This document shows positions 10,701 to 25,700 of a stretch of 64,000 nt of DNA, one piece after another. Below the pieces are notes generated by a model. It did no database searches. It was not told the DNA's origin and saw nothing but the letters and a program-made list of their open reading frames with translations. Numbering within the stretch: the first letter of the stretch is position 1; each line of letters starts with the position of its first letter. Location: the NCBI GenBank assembly GCA_028023455.1, contig JAQFVV010006295.1:246001-310000 (forward strand), given 5' to 3'. This DNA is from Epiperipatus broadwayi. Lineage: Eukaryota > Onychophora > Udeonychophora > Euonychophora > Peripatidae. Both the position numbers and the translations under genes were made by a program.

Positions 10701-13700
10701 GAAAATAGGCCATGAATCAGAGAAACTGAATCAAACTTTAAGAGACCATTCTGCAGTGGATCAGTAATAATTGAAAATGATGTGATAATCTATCTTTGAT
10801 CAATATTATTTAAAAGCGGAGAATGAGTTTGTGCAGAAAATATAATAAATTTATAAAATAATTACTTTTAAAAATGTGAATGTATATTTCTAAAAATCTT
10901 ATACTTTACCAAAACTATTTTATAATTCTTCATTATTTTTTTTGTAAGTCAAAACTTTATCTATGCATAATAAATAAAATTTGTCTCCACACTTTTGAAT
11001 ATTATGATAAATTAAGACCCATCTTCTCAAATTTTTTTATTTGATGCTATATTGTGAACTAACAAATAGTGTATGGGTATCTCTGTTTTTTTTAACCATT
11101 AAAAAAAATTTTTTTTTTTTTAAATGTCTAAAAAATTGCATTATAAGTTGTCACGGACTGACCGTAAATGACAATTTGTATCACCAGAATTATTCTTTTT
11201 TGTGTGTGATTTCCTTATATTTTTTCTTTATTGAAGTATTTGTAATTATATGTATCACTTTATTTCTTTTAATTTAATTAAATGTAATATAACATTATAT
11301 TCTCTGAGGAATTGAATATTATTTTTTTATATTGTTTTGTTAACATGGGAAAATGGGAGAATTTTAATTTTTTGTATTATTAGTATAGGTTTTCATTTTT
11401 TTGATTTATTATCTACAAAATGGACTTGCATTTATAATCTTGATATATACTTTTTCCCAAGTTTTTTGCAGTTAGTTACTGTTTGTGTATCATGTTTAAT
11501 TCATACCTATTGTTTACTTCCATACACTAAATCAAAGAAGTTTATATTTATTGAAAATTACTTTTTTCAGAAACAAAACTTGTAGTAATTCTAAATGTAA
11601 GCCTATTAAATGCAAGTTTTTTATATTTTTTCATTCCTTTTGAATTTATATAGTCTTGCCATTGAAAAACCCAATTATTTCTGCTTTCATAATAAAACTT
11701 TCTCATTTTAGATTTTAAAAAGTTTTGTAAAGCTTTCTTTACATTTGACTGATATTGATTTTTTTTTTTCCTTTTGTAAAAATTGTTTGTAAAAATAATA
11801 ATCAGTGAGTGGATAGATTAGATAATGTGATAGCTGATGTTCAGCACATCGATTCATGCATTATCATTGTACAAATAATACTGCAAAGATCTATGGAGTA
11901 GAATTGCTTCTCTTCACACTGTTAATGCTAATCTTGTTTTATGCAAATATTGGGGATCTTTCAATTCTTAGTATTACCAATTATATGAATATTTCTATCT
12001 GCTTTGTGTAGATAATAAAAAGAAAGGGTAAATAGAGAAAAATGTAGCACATTACTGTAATTGTTTTTAGGTTGATCTCTTTGAATATTTTTTTGAAATA
12101 TTATATTTTTTTCAAGGATAAATATACATATCTATTCACCATACTGTTAAACTAACTTGTTTCCACTCATGAGGCTATTCACAATTTGTACCATTTAAAT
12201 AATTAAAATTAATGTTAAATGAAAATCTGTTGCAATTAAGTTTTTGCTTTATAATATGCTGCTTGTATATAAAAGATAAGTTTTTTTTATAGTAACTTAA
12301 AACTACAATATATATTTTTTTCTATAGTTTGAAGGAGTTCCTTATCACCCCGATGCTGGTCGCTGTTGGGAAATTGTAGATAAATATGAAGTAACAAAAT
12401 TCTATACAGCTCCTACTGCCATCAGAGCTCTTATGAAATTTGGAGACAATTACGTTACAAAGTAAGTAAACGGTATACTTTTGATTAGTTATTATGAAGG
12501 TGGCTGCATTTGAAAACTTATAATGAATTTTTTTTATTTTATTAAGCATTTTAAAAATAAATTTGTGCATTAATATAATGTTTCTTGCATAGAAGAAAAT
12601 TTCAAAAATTCTTATTAATTAACCCTTCTCATTTTTTGAAACATTATGCTATGAAGCAACAAAAATGAGACCTTACCAATTGTAACATTATTATTGAAAG
12701 AATTTTCAAATACAAAACATCACATGCCTCTTAGCTTACATTTAACATCTGTATTAACAGCAATGCATAAATTGCTCTAATGTGAAAAGAAAAAAAGTAA
12801 ATTCTGTTATTTCCATTTTAAAGTCTTCTAAAAAGGAATAAGTATTTAATAGTTTGAAGATCTGATTAGCATTATCATCTGATGAGCATTAATAGCTTGT
12901 GCTTGCAACTTTAGAATACTAATAATTTTAATCACATGTAAATGATTTTTATGGTGAGGAATATAGAATGTAAAGTGAATTATTACATTTAATGTAGGGT
13001 ATTTATTCTAGGCAAATCTTCAAAACAGCAAATACTCATTCATGAGATAGAAACTTTAAATTATAATTGTGAATAACATAATGAATTAAAATTATGGAAT
13101 GTCATTGACTAAGTAAGGTTTGGTGCTAATAAAGAGAAATAATTTGAATGTATTAAATAGCCATTCATCTGAAAGATCTTTCTATCATTAGAAGCATTAA
13201 TTTGTTTTAGGCTTTAAGATGCTAACCAAATAATAATTGTAAAATTACTCTTCATTATTCACCCATTAGTCCCAAATAAATTTATTTAATAATAAAATGT
13301 TATGAATAACATAAAAAAAATGAAGGAAATTCATACTTTGATATTGTCTTGATAAATATTAACTAACTATTCTAAACTTCAGTAGTTTAATTATTACGTG
13401 ATTAGGTAGCATGTGTTAAAATACCAACAGAAAACTACAAACATCAAAAGTGCCAATACCAAGATGATTTAAAGATGATGAAACCAACAATGCAAGGGGG
13501 GTGCTATAGAAGCCAATAGCAAAAAGAAAAACTTTATCAACAAAAAAAAATGTTTATAAATAGTAAAAGCTATAACTAGTAATTGAGAAACTTCTGAAAA
13601 GAAAATAACTAAATACCTCAAATTATTTATAATGAAACAAAGTTGTATGTATGTGATAATATGTTGGACTATTTCCATCATCTATCATTAAATGTTGAAT

Positions 13701-16700
13701 GTATAGAAAATTTTAAATTTTATTTAAACTTTTCAATTAGTAATAAAACAACACAGGTTAGTAATAGTACAATGTTTTGAGTAGTATTATTCTCTACTCT
13801 TCAGATGTTGGTGGCCTGACCAGTAATAAAAAAAAAAAAGTAAAAAAAAGTTGAACATTTATTCTTTCTTTCAATAAGGTCTTATTTATTCTCTGAATAA
13901 TTTTCTCAGCTCTCTTGGAGGAAATTAGAGATTTTAATTTCAAACCCTTGGGAATAATCCCTTTTAATTTACATAAGAAAACTAAATGATTTTCTACTTT
14001 AGCTAGTTTTAGACATAATTTTTCATAATGTCTAAAATTCAATATAGCATTGAATCCATACCGAATACTTATTTACTTGAAGTTTTGTGATGATGCTATA
14101 TTAGATGTGCTAATATGTTGGCCTATTATTAAATGTTGAATGTATATAAAATTTTAAACTTTTTTAAATACAAACAACTTGTTAGTAATAACATACAAAT
14201 AGACAAACACAAGTTAGTAATTACACAATGTTTCGAGTAGTTATTCTTCTCCACTCTTCTTCAAGTAGTCAGTGCAAACAACTTGTCAGTAATAACATAC
14301 AAATAGACAACACTGGTTAGTAATTACACATGTTTTGAGTAGTATCATTCTCCATTCTTCTTCAAATGTTGCTTGTATTGTTTAAATAAAGTTTAAAATT
14401 TTCTATACATTCAACATTTAATGATAGATGATGGAAATAGTTTAACATATTATCACATCTAATATACCATCATCACAAACCTTTGGACAAATATAGTTTC
14501 TCATGATAATAAAATGATGAATAAAGAAAAACTGATTAATAAACTTGGATTATTCACACATGTAAGTTCAAAAAAAATCTAGTTACCTTGAAGTGAATGT
14601 GAATGCATTTGCAAAACTAATTAATTATTGGCATTTAACAGTGTAGATTTCTGAAATATCGATATTTTCAATTATTTATAAGCATGGTATTTAAAGAATT
14701 GTTATTTGTTCATATTAAGATTAAATTCATGTTCTAGATAAAATAGGTCTCATTAATAAAATCACTTATGTTTCTTCAGTGTCCAGCGGCCATAGTTTAG
14801 CTTTAATATATCATTTAATTATTTACAATATACCATTAGCAATCCGTTAGTTTTACATTTATTTTTATTACTAGTTAACCGTATTTTTTATATACATGCA
14901 CACACACATTTAGTAGTTTCTTTTTTCAATCTCAAAAGATTTTTTATCAATTACATAGTAACAATTTAAGATAAAGTAAAAATAGAAAATTTTATTTAAA
15001 TGCTAAATGGAAATAAAACTTTCAAAGTTTTAAAAGTTTCAAATCCTGTAATTTCTGGAAGAATAAATTCATACACATAAACAGATTGATTAACAAACTT
15101 TTTCCATAGCAATGCAGAATATCCTAATTTTCCTTGAATTCAAATATGCAATGATTAAAGTAGATAAAATCATACTAACAAATAGTTTTGATTTTCATTT
15201 AAAAATGTAAAAAAATAATTAGCCAAAGACAGGCAGACTACCTGGCTGTTTTAAATATTATAGGTCAGAATAAAATTATGTGACAATTGGCATAATTGCT
15301 CCATATCCCTTAACCATCATGATCTCAAGTGATGGCCAAAGCTAATATCAGTATAGAGCTTTTTATTGGGAGTAGTGTTGACATAGTGCTAGATTGTGGG
15401 TAAGTATAGAAGAGTTAGAGCAATCTGATAATATCAATTTATCTAATGCTACTTATTTTACCAAAGGTAAAACTATAAGACATAACAAGTCAAAAAATAA
15501 AAGCTTTCAAAACAATGCCATTTAATTACTTATATAGTCCAACTAACTTCAAAGAAATTAACAAACCTAGCATGTTAAACGCATCCTCACCTAACCTGTC
15601 CACTAAGGAAAATGAGAAAACATTCTCAAAAGAAAGACAAATCATTTCAGAAAAAATGAAAGTTAAAAATAAAAAGCGAAAGGAATCCAGATAACAAGAA
15701 AAATCAATTTTTGAAAGACATAAATATCCACACATCACATCATGGCTAGTAATGGATATAAAATTTGTAACCTTTAATATGGAGACTAAATGCACTGCCT
15801 AAAATTCATCAAATTCTTTGGTAAAATACCTATTGCTATTGACATATTAGCAATTTCTGAAACAAAATTCAGTCACAATGCCAATAGAAATATCTTTAAA
15901 GTGTTTCCAACTTTTAATATACTATGTCTCAGGGTCCAGCACATTACTTTAAAATAACTCTACATTAATTTACTGGTGACGCAATGACAAGAAAGAGACG
16001 GAGAGAAAATAAACCAAATTATAAGTTGGAAACTAACAATCGTGAAACCTAGGTAAAGATACTTTTAAATAACTAAATAGACACTTGATTTTAAATGAAA
16101 TGAACTTTGATGAAGGACTATTATAACTATTGCCTAAAGTCATTATTTATATTCTCTTATGTGAAATTTAGTATATTATATGTTTAATATATATATGTAT
16201 ATATAAATAAATAATGTTTGCTTACTTATAATTTGGTTACATAAGAGAATATAAATGATGACTTTAGGCAATAGTTATAATAGTCCTTCATCAAAGTTCA
16301 TTTCATTTAAAATCAAGTGTCTATTTAGTTATTTAAAAGTATCTTTACCTAGGTTTCATGATTGTTAGTTTCCAACCAGTTGGCTTTTTGGTCTCCATCA
16401 ATGATTAAGGGCTTGTTTTCCATTCTTTGTGTTGACAAATGGGAAAGAGAGTTTGTGGCCGTGTCTACTTACAATCCAGGCATTTGTTCAGGTGAAGTTT
16501 CAGTTGATTTTCTTTTTGTTGAGGGCTTTTTGGCCCTGAAGTCCAGCTGAATATCCTAGAACTGTCCAGCAACTCATGTTTTTAGATTTGCTGCTTTTGC
16601 ATTGATGTTGACTGCAGCAATAATTGATCAGCTTACTACTGCGTTTGCAGTTTCTGAATATCTAGATCTCTAGAGCAATGAATAATGTAAGAGCACAAAT

Positions 16701-19700
16701 TAAGATTGGAATGGTTCAATACAAAATGCAGAATAGACTGATTTACTGATTGCAAACCCGACTGAAGAACAATAGCTTAGTCATTCTTTATATACCTTTT
16801 TCTCACTCACTGATTTCCACAGTTTTTAATGTTTATCACACTTAAATTTATTTAATTAATTTTTACATTTCCTTAATTAATTGATTTTTACATTTCGTTT
16901 TAATCTAATCTTTTGCTTAGATTACTCTAATATCTTATCGTCCAGGAATCTTGCGAACTTAATTGCACTCCAAAGCCGATGAGATATTTTCACAAAAGTT
17001 TCTTTTATAACATTTTATTTTACATTTGTTTATTTTTAGCCATTTTATTATTTATAAAAAGGAGAGAATGAATTTTAAACCTTGTTATTTTAGATTTTGC
17101 CTAAGATTTTACACATTTTATTCCCCTAATTTATTTTTGCATTATAAAACAAAGAAAGTTTTCAGTTTTCTTTAAAAAAAAAAAGAGTTTTTAAATCTTT
17201 CCCTACCCTCTTGCTAAGAACAGTTTTATTCTAAAAGAAAGACACAATACTTTTATTTTTACAAGTTTGCATTTTAAAATTTATTTTAAAAACAAACTAT
17301 TATATTTTTCTACTTTCGTTTTTATTAATAATCATTTATTTTAAATAAAAATATATAATGCAAGTTATATGTAGTTTTTATAATACATATCTCATGTTCG
17401 CATTACTATATATAATCATATTAATATTGTATATAATTTTTTTCTTAATTTATAATATATTTAAAATCAATAATTGAAGATTGTATTTGAAATTGAAACC
17501 AAAAAAGAATTTTTTATACAATTTTGAAATTTCAAAATTTAACAATTAATTTATCTGATGAATTAAAAATCTTATAATATTCCAAGGAAATTAAATCAAA
17601 TTAAAAAATTTATTTAAAAAAATGATTTAAAATCAATATATAATAATTGATATAATCAATATTTTATATATAATTATATTAAATATTGTATATAATTGTT
17701 TTCTTAATTTATAATATATTTAAAATCAATAATTGAAAATTGTATTTGAAATTGTTATCATATGAATTCTTTATGACAGCCTGTTCGACATAAAACTGCA
17801 ATTAGAACCTAATAGAGTAAGAATAAAATTTTTGTAGAAATATATTTTGATTGTCTAGTAAAATAGGTAAATTATTATTATTAAAAAAAAATAAGTAATT
17901 TTAATTCTACTTGATTATTATTACTAATACAAAAACAGGTAAAATTCTCCATATAGTAGTGCCAACCAGAGTAATCAATGGATGCCAGAAGGCTTGTGCA
18001 TAAAATCCCCATCTACTGCCTACTCATCCAATATCTCCAGACTAGTTTCTGGCTTGTGGCCTTCGTCAGTGAGGAGCTTTGGATCTGAGAGCACTGCACT
18101 TAGATCTTAGGATCTAATGCAACATTCCAGCAGCCACCTTTTATCTCTACTTAACTACAAAACTGTGAGAATAAAATTGAAAACAATAATATTTTCAATC
18201 TAAGCTCAATATCTTATATAGTTATATGGGTCTGAACCCAGTTCATTATCCATACATTTTGGTGTCTTTGGTTATTTAACAACCATAGCTACCACTATCC
18301 TATTAGGCAGGATTGGTGTTAAACCACTAAACATCACATCATCACAATTTCTTATGCTAGCACATAACTTATTAAAGCAGGTAAAAACTCTCCATACAGT
18401 AGTGCCACTCAGTGCCAACCAGAGTAATCAAGCTTTTGACATCCATTGATTACTATGGTTGGCACTGAGTGGCACTACTGTATGGAGAGTTTTTGCCTGT
18501 CTTAATAACAGATATGTGCTAGCATAAGAAATAGTTATCATGTGATGTTTTGTGGGTTAACACCAATCCTGCCTAATAGGATAGTGGTGGCTATGGTTGT
18601 TAAAGAGCCAAAGATACCAAAATGTATGGGTATTGAACTGGGTTCAGACCCATATGACTATATAAGGTATTGAGCTTAGATTGAAAATATTATTGTGTTT
18701 TCAATTTTACTCTCATAGTTTTGTAGTTAGGTAGAGATAAAAGGTGGCTGCTGGAGGGTTGCATTAGATCCTGACATCTAAGTTCAATGCTCTCAGATCC
18801 AAAGCTCCTCACTGATGAAGGCCACAAGCCAAAAACTAGTCTGGGGATATTGGATGAGTAGGCACGAGATGGGGATTTTATGCACAAACCTTCTGGCATC
18901 CATTGATTACTCTGATTGGCACTGAATGGCACTACTGTATTGAGTTTTGCCTATTTTAATAACAATTATGTGCTAGCATAAGAAATAGTGATCATGTGAT
19001 GTTTAGTGGTTTAACACCAATCCTGCCTAATAGAATAGTGGTGGCTATGGTTGTTAAAGAGCCAAAGACACCAAAATATATGGGTATTGAACTGGGTTCA
19101 GATCCATATGACTATATTAAGCTATTGAGCTTAGATTGAAAATATTGTGTTTTCAATTTTATTCTCATAGTTTTGTAGTTAAGTAGAGATAAAAGGTAGC
19201 TGCTGGAGGGTTGCATTAGATCCTAAGATCTAAGTGCAGTGCTCCTGGAGGGTTGCACTAGATCCTAAGACTAAGTGCAGTGCTCTCAGATCCAAAGCTC
19301 CTCAATGACAAAGGCCACAAGGCAGAAACTAGTCTGGGGATATTGGATGAGTAGGCATTAGATGGGGATTTTCTGCACAAGCCTTCTGACATCCATTGAT
19401 TTCTCTGGTTCGCACTGAGTGGCACTACTGTATGGAGAGTTTTGCCTGTTTTAATAACAGTTATGTGCTAGCAAAAGAAATAGTGATCATGCGATATTAC
19501 TAATACATTTTAAATTTAAACATTAAATTATTATAAAGCATTGTAACAAATTGAATCCTCTGAATTTTATCACTAAACCTCGTATTTTATCAGAAATAAT
19601 GTTTAATATTAATTAATAAAATTCATAAGCTGTTGAAGCTTTTTAAGTAGAATATATATATTTGATCAATGATATTTGAAAACAAAACATATGAAACAAT

Positions 19701-22700
19701 TGTATACTTTTATATATACAAAATATTTAATTGAATTTTGTTATGAACCAAAATTAACTATTTATTAAGCAATAATTTCTTTAAAATATTTTAGTTGACT
19801 AATCAAAATATTATATCAAAGATGGGCTAAATAATATAGGCAAAGTATATAGATTGGTCATTCATAAATAAACATTCACAGAAAAAAAAAAATTAAAAAA
19901 TAGTTTTGCGATGATTATACAAACAAATCTGTAAACTATAAATACATTCCACATATACACATGTTGGTTCACTAGTCTGTTTATTTGACTTATTATGATA
20001 CTGTTTTTTAATTTCTTCTATAGTGAATTTTAATAAAATAACTTTAATATTTTGTCATTAGATTGATGAAGTCAAGAGATGTTTTTAAATAATATTTTTT
20101 CAACAGTTAAAAATGTTTTCTTAAAAGATTTTGTTTTCTTAATAAAATAGCCCCAGGGTGCAGGTTATCTGTCTGATATGTTCAGGCCATGAATCTTAAA
20201 AAAATTTTTAGTCAGAAACAATTTTAAGTCTATGTCACTTTAACCAGTTAACATGTATTGGTCGGTTGATCAAATGAATGACTATATGCTTACTGTAAAA
20301 CCAAAAATATGATTATGATATGGTGTCGCCTTTTTTATTGCTGAGGGAGATGTCATGTTCCTATTATTGCTGAGCTCATGGTTTATCTTTACTAATATAT
20401 AACTCTGATAAGGTATTGAAGTTAGACTCTTTAAAATAAGTGATGTTTATTGTTCTTTATACATCACGGCCCTACTTACATAAAATGAATAATGTAAAGA
20501 ATAAGATTTCCATATCTAACAAGAAGCATTAAAACATTTATAGACATAATAATTTTTTTAAATTATCTTTATCAGACAATACAAATATTCAGTATATTAT
20601 GAAATTTTTTATTCTCACTGAAAAAATATAAATGATGTACATATAGTTTTGTAAAGAATGCATTTCCATATTCTGAAAGGCTTTGTTTGATAGTATTATT
20701 TTTTTATTATTTATGATAATATATTAAATATTATTAGCTATTATGTAGTGTGTTTATGTCTTAATAGTACTTTTAACTTTATAAATAATGTATGTAGCAA
20801 ATTATTATTGTTTTATGTTTTTTTTTTTAATTATACAGATATAGTAGGAAATCATTGAAAATTCTTGGTACAGTTGGAGAACCCATTAACCCAGAGGCTT
20901 GGCGGTGGTATTTCAATGTTGTGGGAAATCAACGATGTCCAATCGTGGATACATTTTGGCAGACTGAAACTGTAAATTTTTTATTATTATTACTGATTTG
21001 ATAAATAAAATGTAAATTTTATATGTGTCTCAAAATAAATTAAATAATATTTTTAAATGTTAATTTATTATTTTAAAATATTAATAATTTCATTTGGAAA
21101 CTGTATTTTTGATTAAAAATTAAGAAATCTTTCTCAGTACTAAATGGCATGTCAATTTAAATCTGTGATAAATTTTCAAATGTATATTCATGATTGTTTC
21201 ATTAAGTAATTTTCTGAAGACAGAGAAAATCTTTAAATTAGATTTTTGTTATAGTAATTTTATTGAAATATTTTTGAATTTAATAATAATATATATAAAG
21301 AGAGAAACCTTTCCCTAAAGAAAAAGCATGATATAAAAAAAAAAAAAAAAGCAGTTTAATCAAAATTAACAAAGGAAAAAAACGAAGTAGTCAATAATTT
21401 TAAAACTTTTCCAAAAATCTAAAATGATTTCAAGCTTTTGTTACCATTATTTTGACTAATTTCAGTAGTTGTGATTATTGCTTTGTATTATTTTGGATTA
21501 TTTATTACTTTTCTCAGGTTTATTTTTTCTGGTACTCCCCCCCCCCCCCCATTGGAAATTATTAGTTACTAATAATTTTTTTAATATGCATTATAAATGA
21601 AATTATTAAATATGATAAAATTTTGATTATTTACTAGATCTTAAGATCATCACATGGAGGTTAAAAGATTAGATAAACTATTGAAAAATGTAAAAAGATC
21701 AGAAAATAACTAACTTCTAATCTTGTGTTCAAATTGTCTTTAGTTTTAGCTATCATCAAATTCAAATCCCAAAAAAAAAAACATCTAAAAAACAATAAAA
21801 AAAGGTTATTTAAATAACAAAGGTTTAAACTATCTTTACAATATAAAACATTTTCATTGATAAAGAATGCTATGTATAAATTATTATAATCAATCAATAT
21901 TAAGGACCCAACTTTAAATTTTTTACAGTTGTCTTTATAGGTTTTTAAATATTGGAAATCTCTTCATTTATTTTAGACATTAATAAAGACATTATAAGTT
22001 TTTCAAATGAAAATAATTAATCAGAATTTCAAAAGTTTTGAGGAAACATTGTTGACAGATTGAAATGTTTTCTATTATAGAATCTGTCCTATAATTAATA
22101 ATTCAGTTCTAAGATTATATAACTGACAGGTATTATCTCAGTTTATATCATATTTATTTGGTCTATTGAGTACTTGACTGTTGTACCAACTAATATATTT
22201 AGAAGATCATAATCATTGGGAAGATGCTTGATATTATTTAACTGCTTGGGACTAAACCGCCATATTGAATTTTTTAAAATACTGGCCTGAGACACAATTT
22301 TCACAATAACTTCAGTTTTAATTATGTTAGAGCAAAAACAATTACATTGCTAGAAACTAGAAAAATTAAGGAAAACAATAAGCATAAAATAAATAGTGAT
22401 AACTATATAAAAAATAAGGAAAAAAGAAATTTTCACATCCGAAATAATTATTATTTTATTGTTTGTTTATAATTTGGAAATTAACATTAACTAAAATTCA
22501 AATTACATCTTCAGTGATTTCTTTGTATTCCTCACAAAATTATCTTTCTAAACATGTATAACATGTCTTACCTGAGATAATCCACAGCTTCACAATCTCC
22601 AAAAGAAGTCGGATATGACTTCTTCATTTTTATCTTGTACCCCAAATGTTCTAAATGTCAAAGGCATCTATAAAGAAAAAGATTCATCCTAATAAAAGAT

Positions 22701-25700
22701 ACAAAAGAAATCATCATAGCAATTGGCTTCTTGTCTATCTAAAACTAGAAATTGTAGGCTACTGTCTATATCACTGATAAAATGAGTTTCATCTCTTCAT
22801 TTTATATTTTTTTGTGTACATCAGTGATGTTTATATTCTTTATGGACACCAGTGATGTTTATATTCTTTATGCACACAAGTGATGTTTATATTCTTTATG
22901 CACAGAAGTGATGCTATCTTGTTATATTTATTGTATCATATAGATATAATTTATTTGCATATAGTCCATTTGTTAGCTATAGACTTGAAAATAATGTTAT
23001 GAAACATATAGCAAAACCAGAGTGACTCCAAAGCATGAACAAGAATAAACAAAAACATAAACAAGAATCAGAATTTGATTATATGCCTGTGTATGCGATC
23101 TTTGTATACATTTGATTATTAGTTTTATAACTCATTACTTGTAAACACAAACATATTATATAAACATAATTATAAATAATAAATTATTATACTTTTTGAA
23201 AATCATTATTTTTATAAAAATAAGTGGATTAGTGTAGGTAGAACTTTAGAAAATTACGATAGATATGAATTCTATATGAGCATAAATAAATATATAACTA
23301 CAAACTAACGCACACTAATTACAAACTAAAATTAATAAAAAAGATAATTTTTTCAAAAAATTTAAAAAAAAATTTAAATATTAAAAAAATTAAAATTTTA
23401 TTTACAAGTCATTACGTTGAAGCTCTATTGTAGGCCTTGTTTGTGAATAACTCGCAGCAAATGTTAATTTGCATTCGGTAAACCATTTTTTTTCTTTTAT
23501 CGCTTTGTGGTAATTACAAAAGTTATCAAAAAAGAAAAAAAAAATTAAATACTGTGGTCGATTAAAACTTGCCAAAAATCCAAATTTCAACTGATTTTTT
23601 TGAGGTAAACATTTTCTGAAAGCTACGTCATTGAGTTATCAAATGCCCTATTTTGGTTGACATCATGCTTATACTTTTTATATCAGTAAAGAAAGAAAAC
23701 AACATGTCATCCAACAGGTGCTCAAAGAGCTCCCACAGTGTTCAAGGAGCACAAGCAGTAGGAAAAAAACTTGTTTTGCTAAGAGCCAACATTGTGAGCA
23801 ATATATTAATTAAAATAAATCAGGTAGATTAATTACTACCATTTTCATACCATCTTCACTATATGCCAACTTTTAACAATAGCAATGTTTCAAAAGCATT
23901 TTTTTTTTTGTTTTTTTAATTTCACACAAATCTTTTTGTTAATACACTGTTCAAAATTTTGATCACTCATTTTTTACTAAAAGTGCTCAAGCATACTTTA
24001 TTATTTTCCCAATGTCTAAATAACTACTGGCCCTATCAACTTGAAATTTATGCATGTATTATTTCAAACATAAATACTTGAATGATTTCAATATAATTAT
24101 CTCACAGGCCATACCAAGTGGCCATTATGAGAATAAAATTGTTATTCCTTGTACATACTATTTAAAATATGAATTTAATTAAATCTTAATTTATTTTTGC
24201 ACTTCATTGTCAAGAAATGATAATGGTATCATTAAGCAAATCAATTCTTTCTGTTGAGTCAAACAAATCCTAATTCTTATCTTAACAAAAATTATTCCTC
24301 AAATATTGTAAATCAAACATTTTTAATCATTCAATTGCAAGGTCTTTTTTCGGAAATATGGAACTTTGATATTTTCTATTTATAACCTGTTTTCATTATA
24401 ACATGATTAGTCATATTTATTTATAATATTAATTTTAATAGAAATTATTGCTGCTAGTCAAAGCATCTCTATATTAAAAGTACATTTCGATTTTCTGCCA
24501 TTATTATCTCCAACTTTGTAAAAAAAATTCATAAAAAAACATAAAATATATTAATAGAATATATTGACTTCAAATATCAGTGATTGAATTACATTGTTGC
24601 TAAATGTAGTATAATTTTTTTATTGAAGACTTTAATGCTGTGAAAATCTCAGGATTATTATCTATATTTAACTTAGATCTTTCAGAATATGTAGTCAAAT
24701 TTTTATTAAAAAAGAATATGACAACTGATCATGAAACTTTATGACTTCTTTACGAGTATTATCATGATTCTTTTTATTGTTACTTTTAAAATTCTTGCTA
24801 TTGTCATGTATGTATCTGTAAAATAGATATATAAGTACATTTGTAATTGATATTTACACACGCATATATATATATAAGTAATTTTAAAAATCAGCCAAGC
24901 ATGTGTGAAATAAAATTTTTAACATTTACAATATTTTTTTTATTCTTCAATTAAAAGCAACAAATAATTTTAGCATATGTTTTTACATTTATTTTATTCA
25001 CACTAATTTTGGATAAATATTTTTTTTATTGATTATGAACTGTAATAATGGTATCTCATGATTTTCTTATATATACTTCTAAAAACACTTATCTTTATCC
25101 TACTCTAGAGCCTTTTTTTTTATAAGTTTAATAAACCACATCTTTATGCTACTCTAGAGCCTTTTTTTGTAAGTTTAATAAACCACTGGACATCAGAGAA
25201 TATAGGACTACAAAATTCCCATTTCCAGACCATTTTCTGGCTTTTGTCTTCATCAGTGAAGACTAGAATTCAAAGCTAAATGAATGCCATTGTTGGTCTA
25301 GAAGTCTATTTATATTAATATGCTAAATTTTTAAAAAAACTCATGTTTTGAATCCAGTCTAATTTGTTTGCATAGAAAATGCATAGGGGTATTAATTTCA
25401 GCTTTTAATCTGTTCTTTAGTGATAAAGACAAAAATCAGAATTTTGTCTGGAAATGAGGATTTTTTTGCATTATACTATCTATTATCCATTGATTACTCA
25501 AATTTACAGTAGCTGGCTGTAGAATAGGATGAAGATACTGTTCTCAGATCTTTATGCCTTATTATTATTGTTCAAGAATATTGATTCAGCATGCTATAAA
25601 TGAAAAGATTTAGATAAAAATTTTAAAAATAACAACAATTAATCCATGGTCAGGTTCTCTAAAGCAAAAGTAAAATGAAATAAATTAAATTTAATGTAAA

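Larger units (their letters stand above)
17920..19506 (+). mobile_element. Hammerhead-bearing retroelement composite, family 1, with 11-bp target-site duplication
   Basis: A single insertion (17931-19495) flanked by attactaatac at 17920-17930 and 19496-19506. The left part (to about 18429) is in minus orientation. A 14-nt loop (18430-18443) follows, and the rest is plus orientation and tandem. The minus part repeats its own end with a period of 442 (17936 and 18378); the two plus-strand cleavage sites are 493 bp apart because of an internal ~45-bp duplication near 19200-19285. Each unit carries one hammerhead motif (three copies, separate entries). No protein coding was found; the minus-strand open stretch at 18690-18932 is a by-product of the repeat. 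This is best explained as a non-autonomous retrozyme or PLE-derived element. Confidence 0.82.

Noticed and set aside
11041-11585. Two plus-strand open frames of about 80 codons
   Set aside because: Composed of F, I, L and K from T-rich sequence, with no start context, splice fit or similarity.
12880-12930. CTGATGA followed by a possible hairpin near 12890, a hammerhead candidate
   Set aside because: No GAAA after the hairpin and no paired stem I; one box alone is expected by chance in this much sequence.
18600-18665. tRNA-like B box (gggttcagaccc) in family 1, suggesting a tRNA-derived SINE
   Set aside because: No acceptable A box or tRNA fold at the expected distance, and the ribozyme plus tandem layout explains the element better.
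18690-18932. 80-codon minus-strand open frame
   Set aside because: It lies entirely in the family-1 repeat, across a hammerhead, and the other copies of the repeat are not open. No protein similarity.
22823-22914. Short regular repeats considered as a CRISPR-like array
   Set aside because: Units are contiguous 28-bp tandem copies without unique spacers, and the genome is eukaryotic.
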